In this document: positions 44,892 to 55,154 of the stretch, piece by piece
How positions within the stretch are numbered: the stretch's first letter is position 1
Layout: every line of letters starts with the position of its first letter
Source of the DNA: Silene latifolia
Lineage: Eukaryota > Streptophyta > Magnoliopsida > Caryophyllales > Caryophyllaceae
Direction: 5' to 3'
DNA length: 64,000 bases
Assembly (NCBI RefSeq): GCF_048544455.1
Contig: NC_133538.1
Span: 436,974,311-437,038,310, forward strand
Program-made: the position numbers and the translations under genes
The notes under the pieces: generated by a model
Databases searched by the model: none
What the model saw: the letters and a program-made list of their open reading frames with translations, nothing else
What the model was told of the DNA's origin: nothing

Positions 44892-45763
44892 TCATCAAAA
44901 AGCATGAGAGCTTCCAGTGGGTCCTTCATAAAAGAACCCGACCGGAAGTCATAAATAGACTCATCAATGATATCGACCAGAATAGAAAGTGTCCTCTATC
45001 ATTGGGTGCGCTAAAAATCTTGGGCAAACTAAATGTGATAGCGTCATCCCCTACGCAAGAGTCGACGCCCTTGTCTAACATCAATAACGGCCCTGTTGTA
45101 CAAAGGAACGTCTTCCTAAAATAATTTGGGTCCGGTGTCCTCGGCTATATCCAAAACAATGAAATCTCTTGGGATGTATAGCTTGCCTATTTTCACAGGC
45201 ACATCCTCCAAGACACCTAAAGGTCTCCTAACAGATCTATCAGCCATCTGTAGGGTAATGTTAGTCACTTTGAAATGACTCATCTTTAATTTCTTGCAGA
45301 CAGGAAGGGGCATGACACTGACACTGGCACCTAGATCACAGAGGGCCTTATCAATGACCATATTACCTATGACAAAGGTAATAGAAAAGCTGCCCGGGTC
45401 TTTCATTTTTGGAGAGGCCTTATTTAACAGCAAGTTACTAGACTCTTCCATAAATGAAATCGTCTCAAATTCGCTCAAATTTCTCTTACGCGTCACAATA
45501 TCCTTCATAAACTTAGCGTAAGTGGGTACTTGAGTAACAAGTTCGGAGAAAGGAACAGTTACCTGGAGGTTCTTCACGATGTCCACGAACTTACCATCTT
45601 GTTGCTCGATCCTTGCGTCCCTTCGACGACTTGGGAAGGGTACCCTGGTAGCGATGAGTGGTTCCGCAACCTTTCCTTTACCCTTATCAATTCGTGACGT
45701 CTCCACAAAGCAGGGAAGATGACACGGTGGCGGTATTAGATAATAAATTAGGATTCCCGCCAC
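44892..45763 (-). pseudogene. inner Athila protease
   Basis: Frame 45116-45763: NLQVTVPFSELVTQVPTYAK (the gag-PR boundary typical of Athila), the protease loop KALCDLGASVSVMP (Leu-Gly form of the active site) and ADRSVRRPLGVLEDVPVKIG. It ends at a stop at 45116; the flap region further left is frame-shifted. Confidence 0.88.
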
Positions 45764-46232
45764 TTACAAAGACTGGTCGAACACTTTTCCGGTCGATCGA
45801 CCGCTTCTTCTTCAATTTCATTCGATCGACCAGTCTTGACACTCGATCGAACGTTTTCCTCAGCATAGTTACTCGATCGACCAACCTGGAGTTCTGTACT
45901 TCTCGATCGACCGCCATTGTCACTCGAACGAGTGACTGGATGATTAGAACCGCTCGATCGAGTAGATGAGTTGCTCGATCGAGTGGTCACTGCACACACG
46001 CAAAGTATTTCTGCAAGAACTCGTCTAGATCATCATCTGAGTCATCATCAGCTGCCAAAACCTCATCCTCTCCATGAATAAGGTCATTTTGAGAATTCAT
46101 GGCACTGACGGGTTCGCAAATTGGAGGAGTCTTGGTTTGGTCTGCCGCGAGTGTTAACTGCGCGACTTGTTCTTTCAACTCCGATATAACAGCATCAGAT
46201 TGCTGTGACCTACTCAACATGATGGATTTCAA
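45764..46232 (-). pseudogene. inner Athila gag C-terminal linker with repeat-encoded peptide
   Basis: Frame 45987-46232 (SELKEQVAQLTLAADQTK, then the acidic DDDSDDDLDEFL) stops at TGA near 45986. It continues in the same frame through a palindrome array that is read as (L/V/F)DR(A/V/E/M) units: LDRAT, LDRAV, VDREV, VDRVT, FDRVS, VDRM. It precedes the protease by a frame change near 45700. Confidence 0.7.
45792..45983. repeat. CTCGATCGAG palindrome array, inner Athila gag
   Basis: Seven intact TCGATCGA cores and one decayed copy (CTCGAACGAG). Most are spaced in multiples of three so that each is read as x-D-R; one copy near 45793 falls in another frame (SIDR). Confidence 0.93.
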
Positions 46233-46303
46233 CTCGGCAATTGCTTCTCTTGAAGAAGGAGAGACCGGTTGTGGTACGGGTGTAGAAGGGGTAGAAACGC
46301 TTT

Positions 46304-46453
46304 TTATCTCGTCATATAGCCGGAGAAAGGAACTCCCTGCTTGAACTTCTTATATGCAAGGGCGCGCTCTATACTTGACGTACACTCATAAAGATCGTGC
46401 CCTTCTTCACCACATATTCCACATGGCTCTGTATGCTCTGTAATCGTAGGCAT
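46304..46453 (-). pseudogene. inner Athila residual gag with zinc knuckle
   Basis: A 49-residue frame opening with MPTITEHTEPCGICGEEGHD contains a perfect CCHC knuckle (C-x2-C-x4-H-x4-C, ending LYEC). It begins only about 140 bp from the primer site. In Athila elements a large capsid domain normally precedes this knuckle; here it is missing, pointing to a deletion of more than 1 kb. Confidence 0.75.
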
Positions 46454-46590
46454 TTTGGCAAACAACTTCAAAACAACGGCTTATCCGCAAAACTCGGTCA
46501 AAACTTTGCAGAAAATGAGATAGTCCCAAGGAATAAATTCCTCGAGACAAAAAGACAAACTTAGTTAAAGCAACAAATATGCGCCACCTC

Positions 46591-46607
46591 CCCCAAGAAC
46601 GGCGCCA
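46591..46607 (-). other. primer-binding site, Asp-tRNA type, imperfect
   Basis: On the minus strand TGGCGCCGTTCTTGGGG. The first ten bases match the complement of the tRNA-Asp(GUC) CCA end (TGGCGCCGTTGCCGGGGA), then it diverges. It lies 5 bp from the LTR. Asp-tRNA priming is usual for Athila. Confidence 0.75.
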
Positions 46608-46612
46608 AAATT

Positions 46613-47987
46613 TGACACGTGCTGTCGCGACACTGTCAAAAATAGCCAACTGGCCAACTAACTAATATAGCTAGGGAAGTCGGGTCGAATCCACAGAGAG
46701 GTAGGAAATTGACTGCTAAAACTAGGCTCGTCTAAGTAACCAATTTTGGGGGTTATAAATCGTGATTTCTAACCTAACGAGTAAGGGAAAGAGAAATAAA
46801 AGGAGGAGTTAACGAGATAAAAGAGAGTAGCCGAGACAAGCGGTTCGCCATAATCATCATCGGTTGAGTGATCTAGGTCCCAGTCAACGCAGCGGTCTAA
46901 AGGGTAGCGAACGTCACCTTTCGGTCCTTAATTCACCCTAAAGTGTAAACAGTTTAACTTTCGCCCTCGTTGCAATACTCTATTGTTCGCTACTAGTCTC
47001 CCTCTTCCAACCTTTCGGTCCAGGTCAAGGTCCACCAAGAATAAGGGTCTAATTAAATCGACCCAATTAGGCAATTACGATTATTTGTAGCATTTAAACA
47101 ACAAAGACAGTACCGGCATTGATCTAGTAATTCGATTACTCTCCCTTCAAATCATGGGTCCCCTATAGTCTCAGCATAGGAAATTAGCTACTCATAATTG
47201 TCAGATTAACAATAACAATAACCAAACGATTAAAACTAAACATGATGAATAATCTAATTGATTAAACGGTTACAAAGTAAAGAGAGAGAAGGAATTAAAA
47301 ACAATAAATACGATAAAGAAGTAAATTAAATTGATAATACCGAATTCGAGTAGCAAGAATAGAATTCCCAAGAACAGTGACAAAAGTAACAGATCAAAAT
47401 GTACGTAGTAAAGGAGATGGGAGTAACGTAGTGTTCTCCCCAGTCTTATACTGAAAAATTGTCTTAAACCTAATCTATGGACTGATTACAAAAGCCCATA
47501 AAAGATTAGGCGGAAATAAACCAAAAACACACGAAATCCTCTCGATCGAGCAGAGAGATTACTCGATCGAACTCCAAGTCACTCGATCGAGCTAGAGCAA
47601 CCCCTCGATCGAGCACTGCTCGCTGGACCTCCTCGATCGACTCCTTAAGCTGGTCGATCGACCAGTCTTGAGTGGATAAAGCATTCGATCGAACACCAAA
47701 GCATTCGATCGAGCTATATAAGCGCATCAGGACTTGAATTCCTTCCTTAGCTCAGCTCATACGTCCTCCAAGTGTAAGATTCCTAAGCTCCGGCTCCTCA
47801 TTTCCCATAAATGCATACAATTAGGACAATTAAGGCTCGATTTAGCTCCTCCTCGGTCAATTCCTGCAAATTACAATAAACGGACCAAAGTAGAATATTC
47901 GGGGGTATTTATAGCCAGATGCTACATAAAAAGCACAAGAATGCGTGTAAAAATGAGGTGAAAACCTTATATAAAAGACACGCATCA
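46613..47987 (-). mobile_element. 5' LTR of the inner Athila
   Basis: 1,375 bp, TGACACG...ACGCATCA, next to the primer site on the left and the TSD CTTTT on the right. The palindrome array at 47541-47712 is identical by eye to that in the 3' LTR. Confidence 0.95.
47541..47712. repeat. CTCGATCGAG palindrome array, inner Athila 5' LTR
   Basis: Eight intact TCGATCGA cores, matching the copy at 39414-39586. Confidence 0.97.
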
Positions 47988-47992
47988 CTTTT

Positions 47993-48975
47993 TTCCTTTT
48001 TTTTTTTCTTTTCCTTTTTTTTTCTTTTCATTGCTTCATAATATTTCTCTTTTTTCAACATAGGAGGTCACACAACTGCTTACAAAAAGATAGCTACTAC
48101 CCACATGACAATAGAAGTCCCAACTCAACCAAAGCAGCTATAACAATCAAGACTCAAGCAACTGCGACTGTCCCGAAAAAGGTAGGCAAATTCTAGAATG
48201 TAGCTAAGAAATAGTATATAAAATGGCTATATGGTTGAAACGGGCTAACAAAAACTGGGTAATGTATGGCATATTTGAACAATAAGAACCGCCTTTCCTC
48301 ATGTACTCAATCATATGAATGCGCAAAAGCTAAGAAACTAATGTCACACTTATGCAGTTTAATGTTACATATTCCACAAGGAAACCACACTCTTCAGGCT
48401 AAATAACAATGAGACCGGTTTATTAATGTTACCGGCCTAGGAAGCTCTAAAGACCTCAGAAATTTAAGTGGTTTACCAACAAAATAAAGTCAAATCTACT
48501 CGGCATAAGGCATATTTTGACGGTCAAGACTTGAGTAAAGAGCTTTGTTCATCCTAGCTAACAGGTCAAAATAATGTACATGGACAACTAAATGGGACTC
48601 AAATGCAAAGGCAAAGCAAATTATCATCATTGCTAAACAATTCACCACGACTCGACTCAAAATAAATAAAACATGTTTTTGTATTTTATAAAAAATTTCA
48701 ATTTTTTAGATTTTTTTTTCACACACAACAATAAATAAAACACACAACAGAAATAAACACTCTCCCCCAAACCTAAATGTCACAGTGTCCTCATTGTGAC
48801 GCCTACAGCATAACAATCACAAAGAAATCCAGCAACCTATGGGACACAACTAAGAAAGGAAAGAGGGGAAAATAAGAAATGCAATAAAACAAAAACAGGA
48901 AAGATAATACCAGCTGTAATGCAGTAGCCTCCCCCAAACCAGCTGGAAAGAGAGAGACGTAGTGACCAGCTGTCA
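47993..48975. other. outer Athila 3' untranslated region, proximal part
   Basis: Non-coding continuation of 37751-38484 on the other side of the inner insertion. Begins in the split T-rich tract and includes TCCCCCAAACC motifs near 48765 and 48932. No gene seen. Confidence 0.75.
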
Positions 48976-49410
48976 CTACTGAGCTCCATCATCATCAAGG
49001 TTAGCTTCATCAAAATCATCAATCTCAGCATACAAAGACAACAGCTCAGAGTCAAGAGCAGGGATACCACAGCCTCTAAAACGGCCACCATGTCTACCAC
49101 GGCCTCTAGAACTGCCACGAGAACCGCCACCCCCTGGGAAAGCTGCTGCAGCAGAAGTAGAAGCTCCAAACTGAGCAAACTGCGCATGCTGTGATAAAGG
49201 GAGACCCACATCCTCGGGAAAAACAGAAGAAGGCTTATGGGGACGGACTAGAGTGTAGAAAGGACGACCTAAGGCACCATAATCAGTACTAAACTGTCTA
49301 AACTCAGCAGGAGTCACTCCAAAAAGGTGTAAGACACGGCTATCATCACCAGGTGTGGTGTAGTGGCCAGGAGAAGTGTCCGTGTACTTTCCACCTGCAG
49401 CAAGAGTCAT
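48976..49410 (-). CDS. outer Athila small 3' ORF, possible last exon
   Basis: 144 codons: GGKYTDTSPGHYTTPGDDSR, a globular part (LFGVTPAEFRQFSTDYGALG), then a Gly/Arg-rich RNA-binding-like stretch (GGGGSRGSSRGRGRHGGRFR) and an acidic tail (EIDDFDEANLDDDG). It starts 29 bp after the stop of the larger ORF, in another frame. A GTGAGG donor (49452-49453) and an AG at 49387-49388 would join the two in frame as a 67-bp intron; this is unproven. Product unknown. Confidence 0.5.
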   Translation of the reverse strand: MTLAAGGKYTDTSPGHYTTPGDDSRVLHLFGVTPAEFRQFSTDYGALGRPFYTLVRPHKPSSVFPEDVGLPLSQHAQFAQFGASTSAAAAFPGGGGSRGSSRGRGRHGGRFRGCGIPALDSELLSLYAEIDDFDEANLDDDGAQ

Positions 49411-49438
49411 AACCTCTAGTCAATGCGGCGTTAATGCC

Positions 49439-50668
49439 CTAATGAATCCTCACCTCTCTCTCAATGACTGGCTCAAAGTGATAACTCTGGGTAGGATAGG
49501 CTGTAGGAGGTGGGGGAAGAGGAGCGGGCTGAAAAGAGCCAGGCAAGTGGGTGACAGGCTGGCGACGTCTCCGACGCCCACCAGTAGTAGTAGTAGTAGT
49601 AATGCTGGAACGGGAAAAAGTGACCAAGAGGTCCTGTGGGATCAGATAAGTGACAGGTGGGGGTCTCTCCCTAGCTGTACTCTCCTCAAGAGGGTCCACA
49701 GCCGGCAAACATTCACACGGCAAAAGCATATAAAACTGACCCTGGACCTTCCAGTAATGGTCCTTCCCATTCCTAATGTCTATGTAAGATATATCATAAC
49801 GCAAGTGGTCGTCATCAGCTAAGGGCTCATGGTCGTCCATAGGCTCGTAAGGGTCATCTCCCTGAAAATCACATACAACCTGAGCAATCCTAGTGATGAG
49901 GGCACCACAATCTAAGTCCCCATATCTCCCGATCATACGGTCAAAGGCAGAGCACACAAGAGCAGGGGCAGAAAAATGGAATGTCCTCTCCCGAAATGGG
50001 TTCAGGTAACTAGCAAGAATCAAGACCTCAATGGTAGAGGCCTTGCTCTTGTCGTGCCTCCCGTAAAGTAGGTAGCTCAAATACCGTAGAAACAATCGAA
50101 GACAGACATGTTGGACATCCAACAAAGATATACTACTAACATCTGCATCCGCATAGCCAGTAAACAAGGGAAAGTATCGGATTGCAGACATCCCACTAGC
50201 ATTATATAAATCACCATCAGTGTGTTTATCAATCCCCAGGATTTCTGAAAGACGGTCAAAAGTTAAAGACCGTTCCACGTTGAGCAACCTAAACCGAATA
50301 AGGTGGTCACTGGGGAAGTAGGCATATGAGCTCAAAAACTCAAGGGTTAGAGTAGGGTAAGACAACTCATGAAGCAGAAAAAGACCATGTAAACCAATCT
50401 CAACGAACGTGCCTAACATAGTATCATCAATCTTCAAGGTTCGTAAAATTTTCCTATCCACAAATCTAGTAGCACTCATGGATTTTGTCATCAAAAATTC
50501 GAACCTGTCCCTTTGTTCCTTGTCACGGAACTCAACAAAAGGATAATCATCAAAAGGAGTTAAGTCCTCCTCCTCGGAAGACTCCACTACCTCGGGTATT
50601 ACCTCAGCTTGACGAATGGGAGCGCTTCTCTCCCGTGTCCACTTGTTTCCTTGCCTAGTAGACGACAT
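49439..50668 (-). CDS. outer Athila envelope-position ORF (Athila ORF-1-like)
   Basis: An uninterrupted 409-codon frame from MSSTRQGNKWTRERS (50668) located between integrase and the 3' LTR, the place of env-like genes in Athila. Acidic N-terminus (ESSEEEDLTPFDDYP), a globular region (FEFLMTKSMSATRFVDRKIL, LSYPTLTLEFLSSYAYFPSD, FRLLNVERSLTFDRLSEILG) resembling the ATHILA ORF-1 family (PF03078) from memory, and a Pro/Arg-rich C-terminus (GGRRRRRQPV). I see no signal peptide or clear membrane anchor, so an envelope role is not supported by sequence. TTTTGCAG ends 3 bases before the ATG, a good splice acceptor for a subgenomic mRNA. The frame could also start at 50716. Confidence 0.7.
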   Translation of the reverse strand: MSSTRQGNKWTRERSAPIRQAEVIPEVVESSEEEDLTPFDDYPFVEFRDKEQRDRFEFLMTKSMSATRFVDRKILRTLKIDDTMLGTFVEIGLHGLFLLHELSYPTLTLEFLSSYAYFPSDHLIRFRLLNVERSLTFDRLSEILGIDKHTDGDLYNASGMSAIRYFPLFTGYADADVSSISLLDVQHVCLRLFLRYLSYLLYGRHDKSKASTIEVLILASYLNPFRERTFHFSAPALVCSAFDRMIGRYGDLDCGALITRIAQVVCDFQGDDPYEPMDDHEPLADDDHLRYDISYIDIRNGKDHYWKVQGQFYMLLPCECLPAVDPLEESTARERPPPVTYLIPQDLLVTFSRSSITTTTTTGGRRRRRQPVTHLPGSFQPAPLPPPPTAYPTQSYHFEPVIEREVRIH

Positions 50669-51644
50669 TATCTGCAAAATAGACAAGCATACAATCATAC
50701 CCCAATCAAAAGGCAAAAACAGTCGCGTTTTTTGGCAAATATGGGTCGAAAAATCATCTTTTAAGACCGAAAATCACAAGTAAACCATCCAAAAATCTAG
50801 GGGAACATGATTATATATCAAATAATGAATATTCCAAGCATAAGAACACAATTTCTAACCAATTTATTGCATAATTTCAACCCGGATTTTGAAGAACCCT
50901 AATTCCCAAATTGGCAAATTAGGCATGAAATTCAACAAATAAAGGGCTAAAAAGCAAGGAAATAGCAATTGTATATGAGCAATGTAAGATTCAAAGCAAT
51001 AAACTCAAGTGTTAAGCAAGAAATTTCAGATTTTTCCGGGACAAAAGAGAGCAAATCGGGACTTACCTTAGCAAATAGAGCAATGAAATTGCAAAAATAA
51101 GCACAATAGATTGATGTAAGCACTAGTTTTACGAGAGATGTAATGATGAATAATGAAGAATGAAGAGAGAAAGGGTAATATGGCAGTCGAAATAAACAAG
51201 AAGAGTGACGGAATGAAGAAAGGAATTGGAAAAATTAAGAACAAATAATGCACAAAACCGGTTTGGAAAAATCGCGGAACCCGGTTCACTTAGGTGCCTC
51301 GATCGAGCCTGAGGTGACTCGATCGAGGAACCAAAATCTGGGAAGGCCAACTCTCGTTTTAAGTGATTTTAATTCCACTCTAGGTGCCTCGATCGAGCCC
51401 CATTTGCACTCGATCGAGCACCCTGGTTCCTCGATCGAGCCCAGCCTAACTCGATCGAGGAACTAACTGATGGCGTCCTTTTTCGTTCTTTGTTGTTCCT
51501 AATTTCAAATTCCGTCAAGTTCTGCACAAAATACTTAGAAATCATAAGAAAATCCCTCCTCTCATCTCTCAAAATTCAAGGAAAACATTAATGTACATGC
51601 AATAATTAAATTTAATCTTAATTACAAATTAATAAATTACAATA
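50669..51644. other. outer Athila region between integrase and the envelope-position ORF
   Basis: Non-coding, AT-rich. Contains the palindrome array at 51298-51459 and, at its left end, the possible splice acceptor for the ORF at 49439-50668. Confidence 0.7.
51298..51459. repeat. CTCGATCGAG palindrome array, outer Athila 3' region
   Basis: Six intact copies at 51298, 51318, 51388, 51409, 51430 and 51450, arranged as three pairs about 20 bp apart. Pairs carry inverted arms (GGTTCCTCGATCGAGCC ... CTCGATCGAGGAAC), each able to form a hairpin. Confidence 0.97.
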
Positions 51645-51662
51645 TCCGAGCTGCCTCTCGGT
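51645..51662 (-). ncRNA. conserved stem-loop after integrase, outer Athila
   Basis: On the minus strand CCGAG-AGGCAG-CTCGG: a 5-bp stem with the same AGGCAG loop and CCAGCGCTA flank as in the inner Athila (41790-41807). One pair is A-T here where it is G-C there. Confidence 0.6.
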
Positions 51663-51702
51663 AGCGCTGGTTTTTGCGGTCCCGCACGACCGTAATTCTT
51701 CA

Positions 51703-52899
51703 TCAGCAAGAAGAATCAATGGTAAAGAGGTCAAGAGCCTCTATTACCCCAACATGAGCTCCTTCATAGTAGACTTTCAATCGTTGCCCATTCACTTTGA
51801 AGGTCTCTCCTTTGTCAGTTTGCAGTGTAACTGACCCAAATTTGTTCAGATCAGCAACAGTGAACGGTCTAGACCATCTACTCCTCAGCTTACCTGGAAA
51901 CAAACTCAAACGAGAGTTAAATAAGAGAACTTTCTCGCCAACATGAAATTCCCTTTGCAAAATTTGCTTGTCATGCCACTTGTTCGTTCGCTCCTTGTAC
52001 ACTCGAGCACTATCATAAGCATGCAGTCGAAATTCATCGAGCTCATTCAACTGCATCAGTCGTTTCTCACCCGCCAGTGAGGGATCCATATTCAGCTCCT
52101 TTATGGCCCACATAGCCTTGTACTCAAGCTCCACAGGTAAATGGTAAGATTTGTCATAGACTAGACGGTAAGGTGATGCTCCAATCGGCGTCTTGAATGC
52201 AGTACGGTAAGCCCACAAAGTGTCATATAGCTTCCGACTCCAATCCTTTCTGTTCTTTCTTACTACCTTTTCCAAGATTTGTTTCAGCTCTCTGTTAGAA
52301 ACCTCTACTTGTCCACTGGTTTGAGGATGATAAGCCAGTCCTCTGCGGTGTGTAACGCCATATTTCTTCAAGAGAGAATTAAGATGACGTTCATTGAAAT
52401 GCTTTCCTCCATCACTAATCACCACACGAGGCATTCCAAACCATGTAAAGATAATTTTATGAAACATCTTAACAACAGATTTAGCATCACAAGTGGGGGT
52501 GGCAATTGCCTCCACCCATTTAGAAACATAATCTACAGCTACTAATATATACTAATTCCCATGAGAAGTAGGGAACGGCTCTTGGTAATCAATGCCCCAA
52601 ACATCAAAAATCTAAACTTCTAAGATTCCAGTTTGAGGCATCTCATGCCTTTGCGAGATATTACCCATTCTTTGACATGCTTCACACAAACGGACAAAAT
52701 TAGTAGCATCCTTTAAGATAATAGGCCAATAAAAACCCGATTGCATTACCTTAGCAAATGTCCTAGAAGGACCATGATGACCGCCATAAGAAGAAGAGTG
52801 ACAGTGAGAAAGGATGGCACATACCTCACCCTCTGGAATAAATCGTCTGTAAATACCGTCTGCGCACTCCCGGAATAGATATGGATCGTCCTAGAAATA
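51703..52899 (-). pseudogene. outer Athila integrase
   Basis: The finger part (CHSSSYGGHHGPSRTFAKVM ... LCEACQRMGNIS) at about 52650-52830 has stops near 52890, 52614 and 52555. The core frame 51703-52515 is clean for 270 codons: [13 protein letters not shown] (second Asp), [14 protein letters not shown] (Glu), [19 protein letters not shown], and the C-terminal [16 protein letters not shown]. The first Asp lies in VAVDYVSKW, just right of the clean frame. Confidence 0.9.
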
Positions 52900-53427
52900 T
52901 CACTTCACATCATGCATAAATCTCTTCTTCTGCTGATAAGATAAATCAAGAGGAAGCGTACCTCTTACCAAATAATTGGCATAATCTGCAAACCATGGGG
53001 TATTTGCAGCTACAGCTAGAAGGTGATCGTCTGGAAAAGAGTCATCGATGGGCAAAATCTTGCTTCCTGAAAATCTCAATTTGGACAAATGATCTGCAAC
53101 AACATTCTCAGCACTAGACTTATCACAGATTTCTAAATCAAATTCTTGTAACAACAAATTCTATCTAATAAGTCTAGGTTTAGCCTCCTGTTTGGTTAAA
53201 AGATATTTTAAAGCTGTATGGTCAGTATGAACAATAACTTTAGAACCAACAAGATAAGCTCTAAATTTGTCTAAAGAATAGACAACTGCAAGAAGCTCCT
53301 TCTCCGTAGTAGCATAGTTGATCTGTGCATCATCAAGAGTCTTACTTGCGTAGTAAATGGCATGTAACACCTTATCTTTACGTTGCCCCAAAACAGCTCC
53401 AACGGCATAGTCACTGGCGTCACACAT
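52900..53427 (-). pseudogene. outer Athila RNase H
   Basis: [51 protein letters not shown] and AENVVADHLSKL give all four acidic positions. TAG near 53159 replaces Trp (RLIRW). The start is joined directly to a damaged RT end: the connection between RT and RNase H has lost roughly 40 residues. Confidence 0.9.
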
Positions 53428-53431
53428 AATC

Positions 53432-54424
53432 TCAAAAGGAAGGCTCCAATCCGGTGATCAGATTATGGGAGCTGAGATAAGAGCTCGAGTGTACAAGGAG
53501 CGAACGAACACTTTTAACATTAACCGGGTACGGGAGTTTCTCAATTACCTCAACCTTAGCTTTGTCCACCTGAATACCCTTATCTGACACCAAGTGAACG
53601 AGTACCACCCCTTTAGTAACCATGAAGTGGCACTTCTCCCAGTTAAGAACAAGGTTGCTCTCCTCACAGCGCTGCAAAACTTTAGTCAAGTTTCTCAAGC
53701 AAACATCAAAATCAGTAACATACACACTGAAATCATCCATAAATACTTCCATTATAGACTCTATGTAATCAGAAAATATGGCCATCATACAACGCTGAAA
53801 ACTAGCAGGAGCGTTACATAAACCAAAAGGCATCCTCCTATAGGCATATACACCATACGAACATGTGAAAGTGGTATTTTCCTGATCGTCAGGATGAATG
53901 GGTATCTGAAAGAAACCAGAGTAGCCATCTAGGTAACAGAAGTAACTATGACATGCTAATCTCTCTAACATTTGGTCAATGTAAGGAAGTGGGAAATGGT
54001 ATTTCTTATTAGCCGTGTTCAACTTCCTATAGTCAATGCACATCCTCCACCCAGTAATAAGTCTACTAGCAATCAATTCATTCTTATCATTCTTTACTAC
54101 TGTAGTACCTCCCTTCTTAGGTACAACTTGGACAGGACTGACCCATTTAGAATCAGATATAGAGTAGATAATACCAGCATCAAGTAATTTCTGTACCTCT
54201 TTTCTCACCACCTCCTACATTGGAGGATTTAGTCGTCTCTGACCCTGCGCACTAGGCTTATGGATTTCTTCCAAATGAATACGGTGCATACAAAAATCAG
54301 GACTAATACCTTTCAGATCATCAATGCTATACCCAATGGCCTTTTTATGAGTTCTCAAAACAGTCAACAAAGCAGATAGTTGACCTTCAAGTAGGCTAGC
54401 ATTGACGACAATCATCGGGTTCAT
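53432..54424 (-). pseudogene. outer Athila reverse transcriptase
   Basis: AIGYSIDDLKGISPDFCMHR, then after one stop (54212) VRKEVQKLLDAGIIYSISDS, GWRMCIDYRKLNTANKKYHF, MPFGLCNAPASFQRCMM and VFMDDFSVYVTD (active-site Asp pair intact). It runs out after EKLPYPVNVKSVRSL, where the connection subdomain is deleted. Confidence 0.92.
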
Positions 54425-54599
54425 TCCACAGTCATCAAGAAATTCATACTTAAGATGAGAGGGAAGGGGTTTTAGTTTAAAGTTTCTTTACCTCAGTTAC
54501 CTTAGGTGCAGTACCCAAACTATATACCCTTTAATGGGGGCATTCCTATCCAGTTAGAAGCTTCTCAATCCGATGAACTTCTGGACTCCATGAACCCGT

Positions 54600-55154
54600 C
54601 TAATCAGCTGAATCCGTGACTAGGGCAATCTCCAGAGGATCCCTGTCCAAACACATAGGAAGACACTCATCAATAGTAAAATCAACAACATCTATACTAT
54701 GACAGGTCTCTTCTATCATGGGATGTTTTAATGCTTTTTCCATGTTAAAGACAATTGTATCATCCCCCACAGCTAAAGTCAATCTCCCTTGCCTAACATC
54801 TATAACCACCTCCGCAGTGTGTAGGAACGGTCTGCCCAAAATGATAGGGATTTGGTTGTCTTCAGCTATATCCATGACAACAAAATCAACGGGAATGAAA
54901 AACTTCCCAATACGAACGGGAACATCCTCCAACACCCCCAATGGGTGTTTAACAGATCTATCGGCCATCTACAGTGTCATATTAGTAACTGTCAACGGAC
55001 CCATATCTAATTTCATACAAATAGAATAAGGCATAACGCTGACGCTAGCTCCTAAATCACAAAGAGCTTTACTAATAGCAAGATGACCAATATGAAAAGG
55101 GATAGAAAAGCTTCCTGGGTCCTTTAATTTTGGCGGTGAATTGATCGGCAACAT
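54600..55154 (-). pseudogene. outer Athila protease
   Basis: KALCDLGASVSVMPYSICMK (active loop), ADRSVKHPLGVLEDVPVRIG and IPIILGRPFLHTAEVVIDVR (flap end). One stop at 54969-54971 splits it, and a frame change near 55150 separates it from gag. To its left, 54430-54599, the pol lead-in carries stops. Confidence 0.9.

Larger units (their letters stand above)
38485..47987 (-). mobile_element. inner Athila element, complete (9,503 bp), nested
   Basis: LTRs of exactly 1,375 bp (38485-39859, 46613-47987) both read TGACACG...ACGCATCA. A perfect TSD, CTTTT, flanks it (38480-38484, 47988-47992). The interior on the minus strand runs primer site, short gag piece, protease, RT, RNase H, integrase, long 3' untranslated region, polypurine tract. 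It lacks the main gag domain and the envelope-position ORF, so it must have moved with help from another element. Confidence 0.95.

Noticed and set aside
48837-49211. Leu-rich 124-codon ORF
   Set aside because: Shadow of the 144-codon ORF at 48976-49410 in another frame; the Leu runs come from the Gly/Arg-coding repeat.
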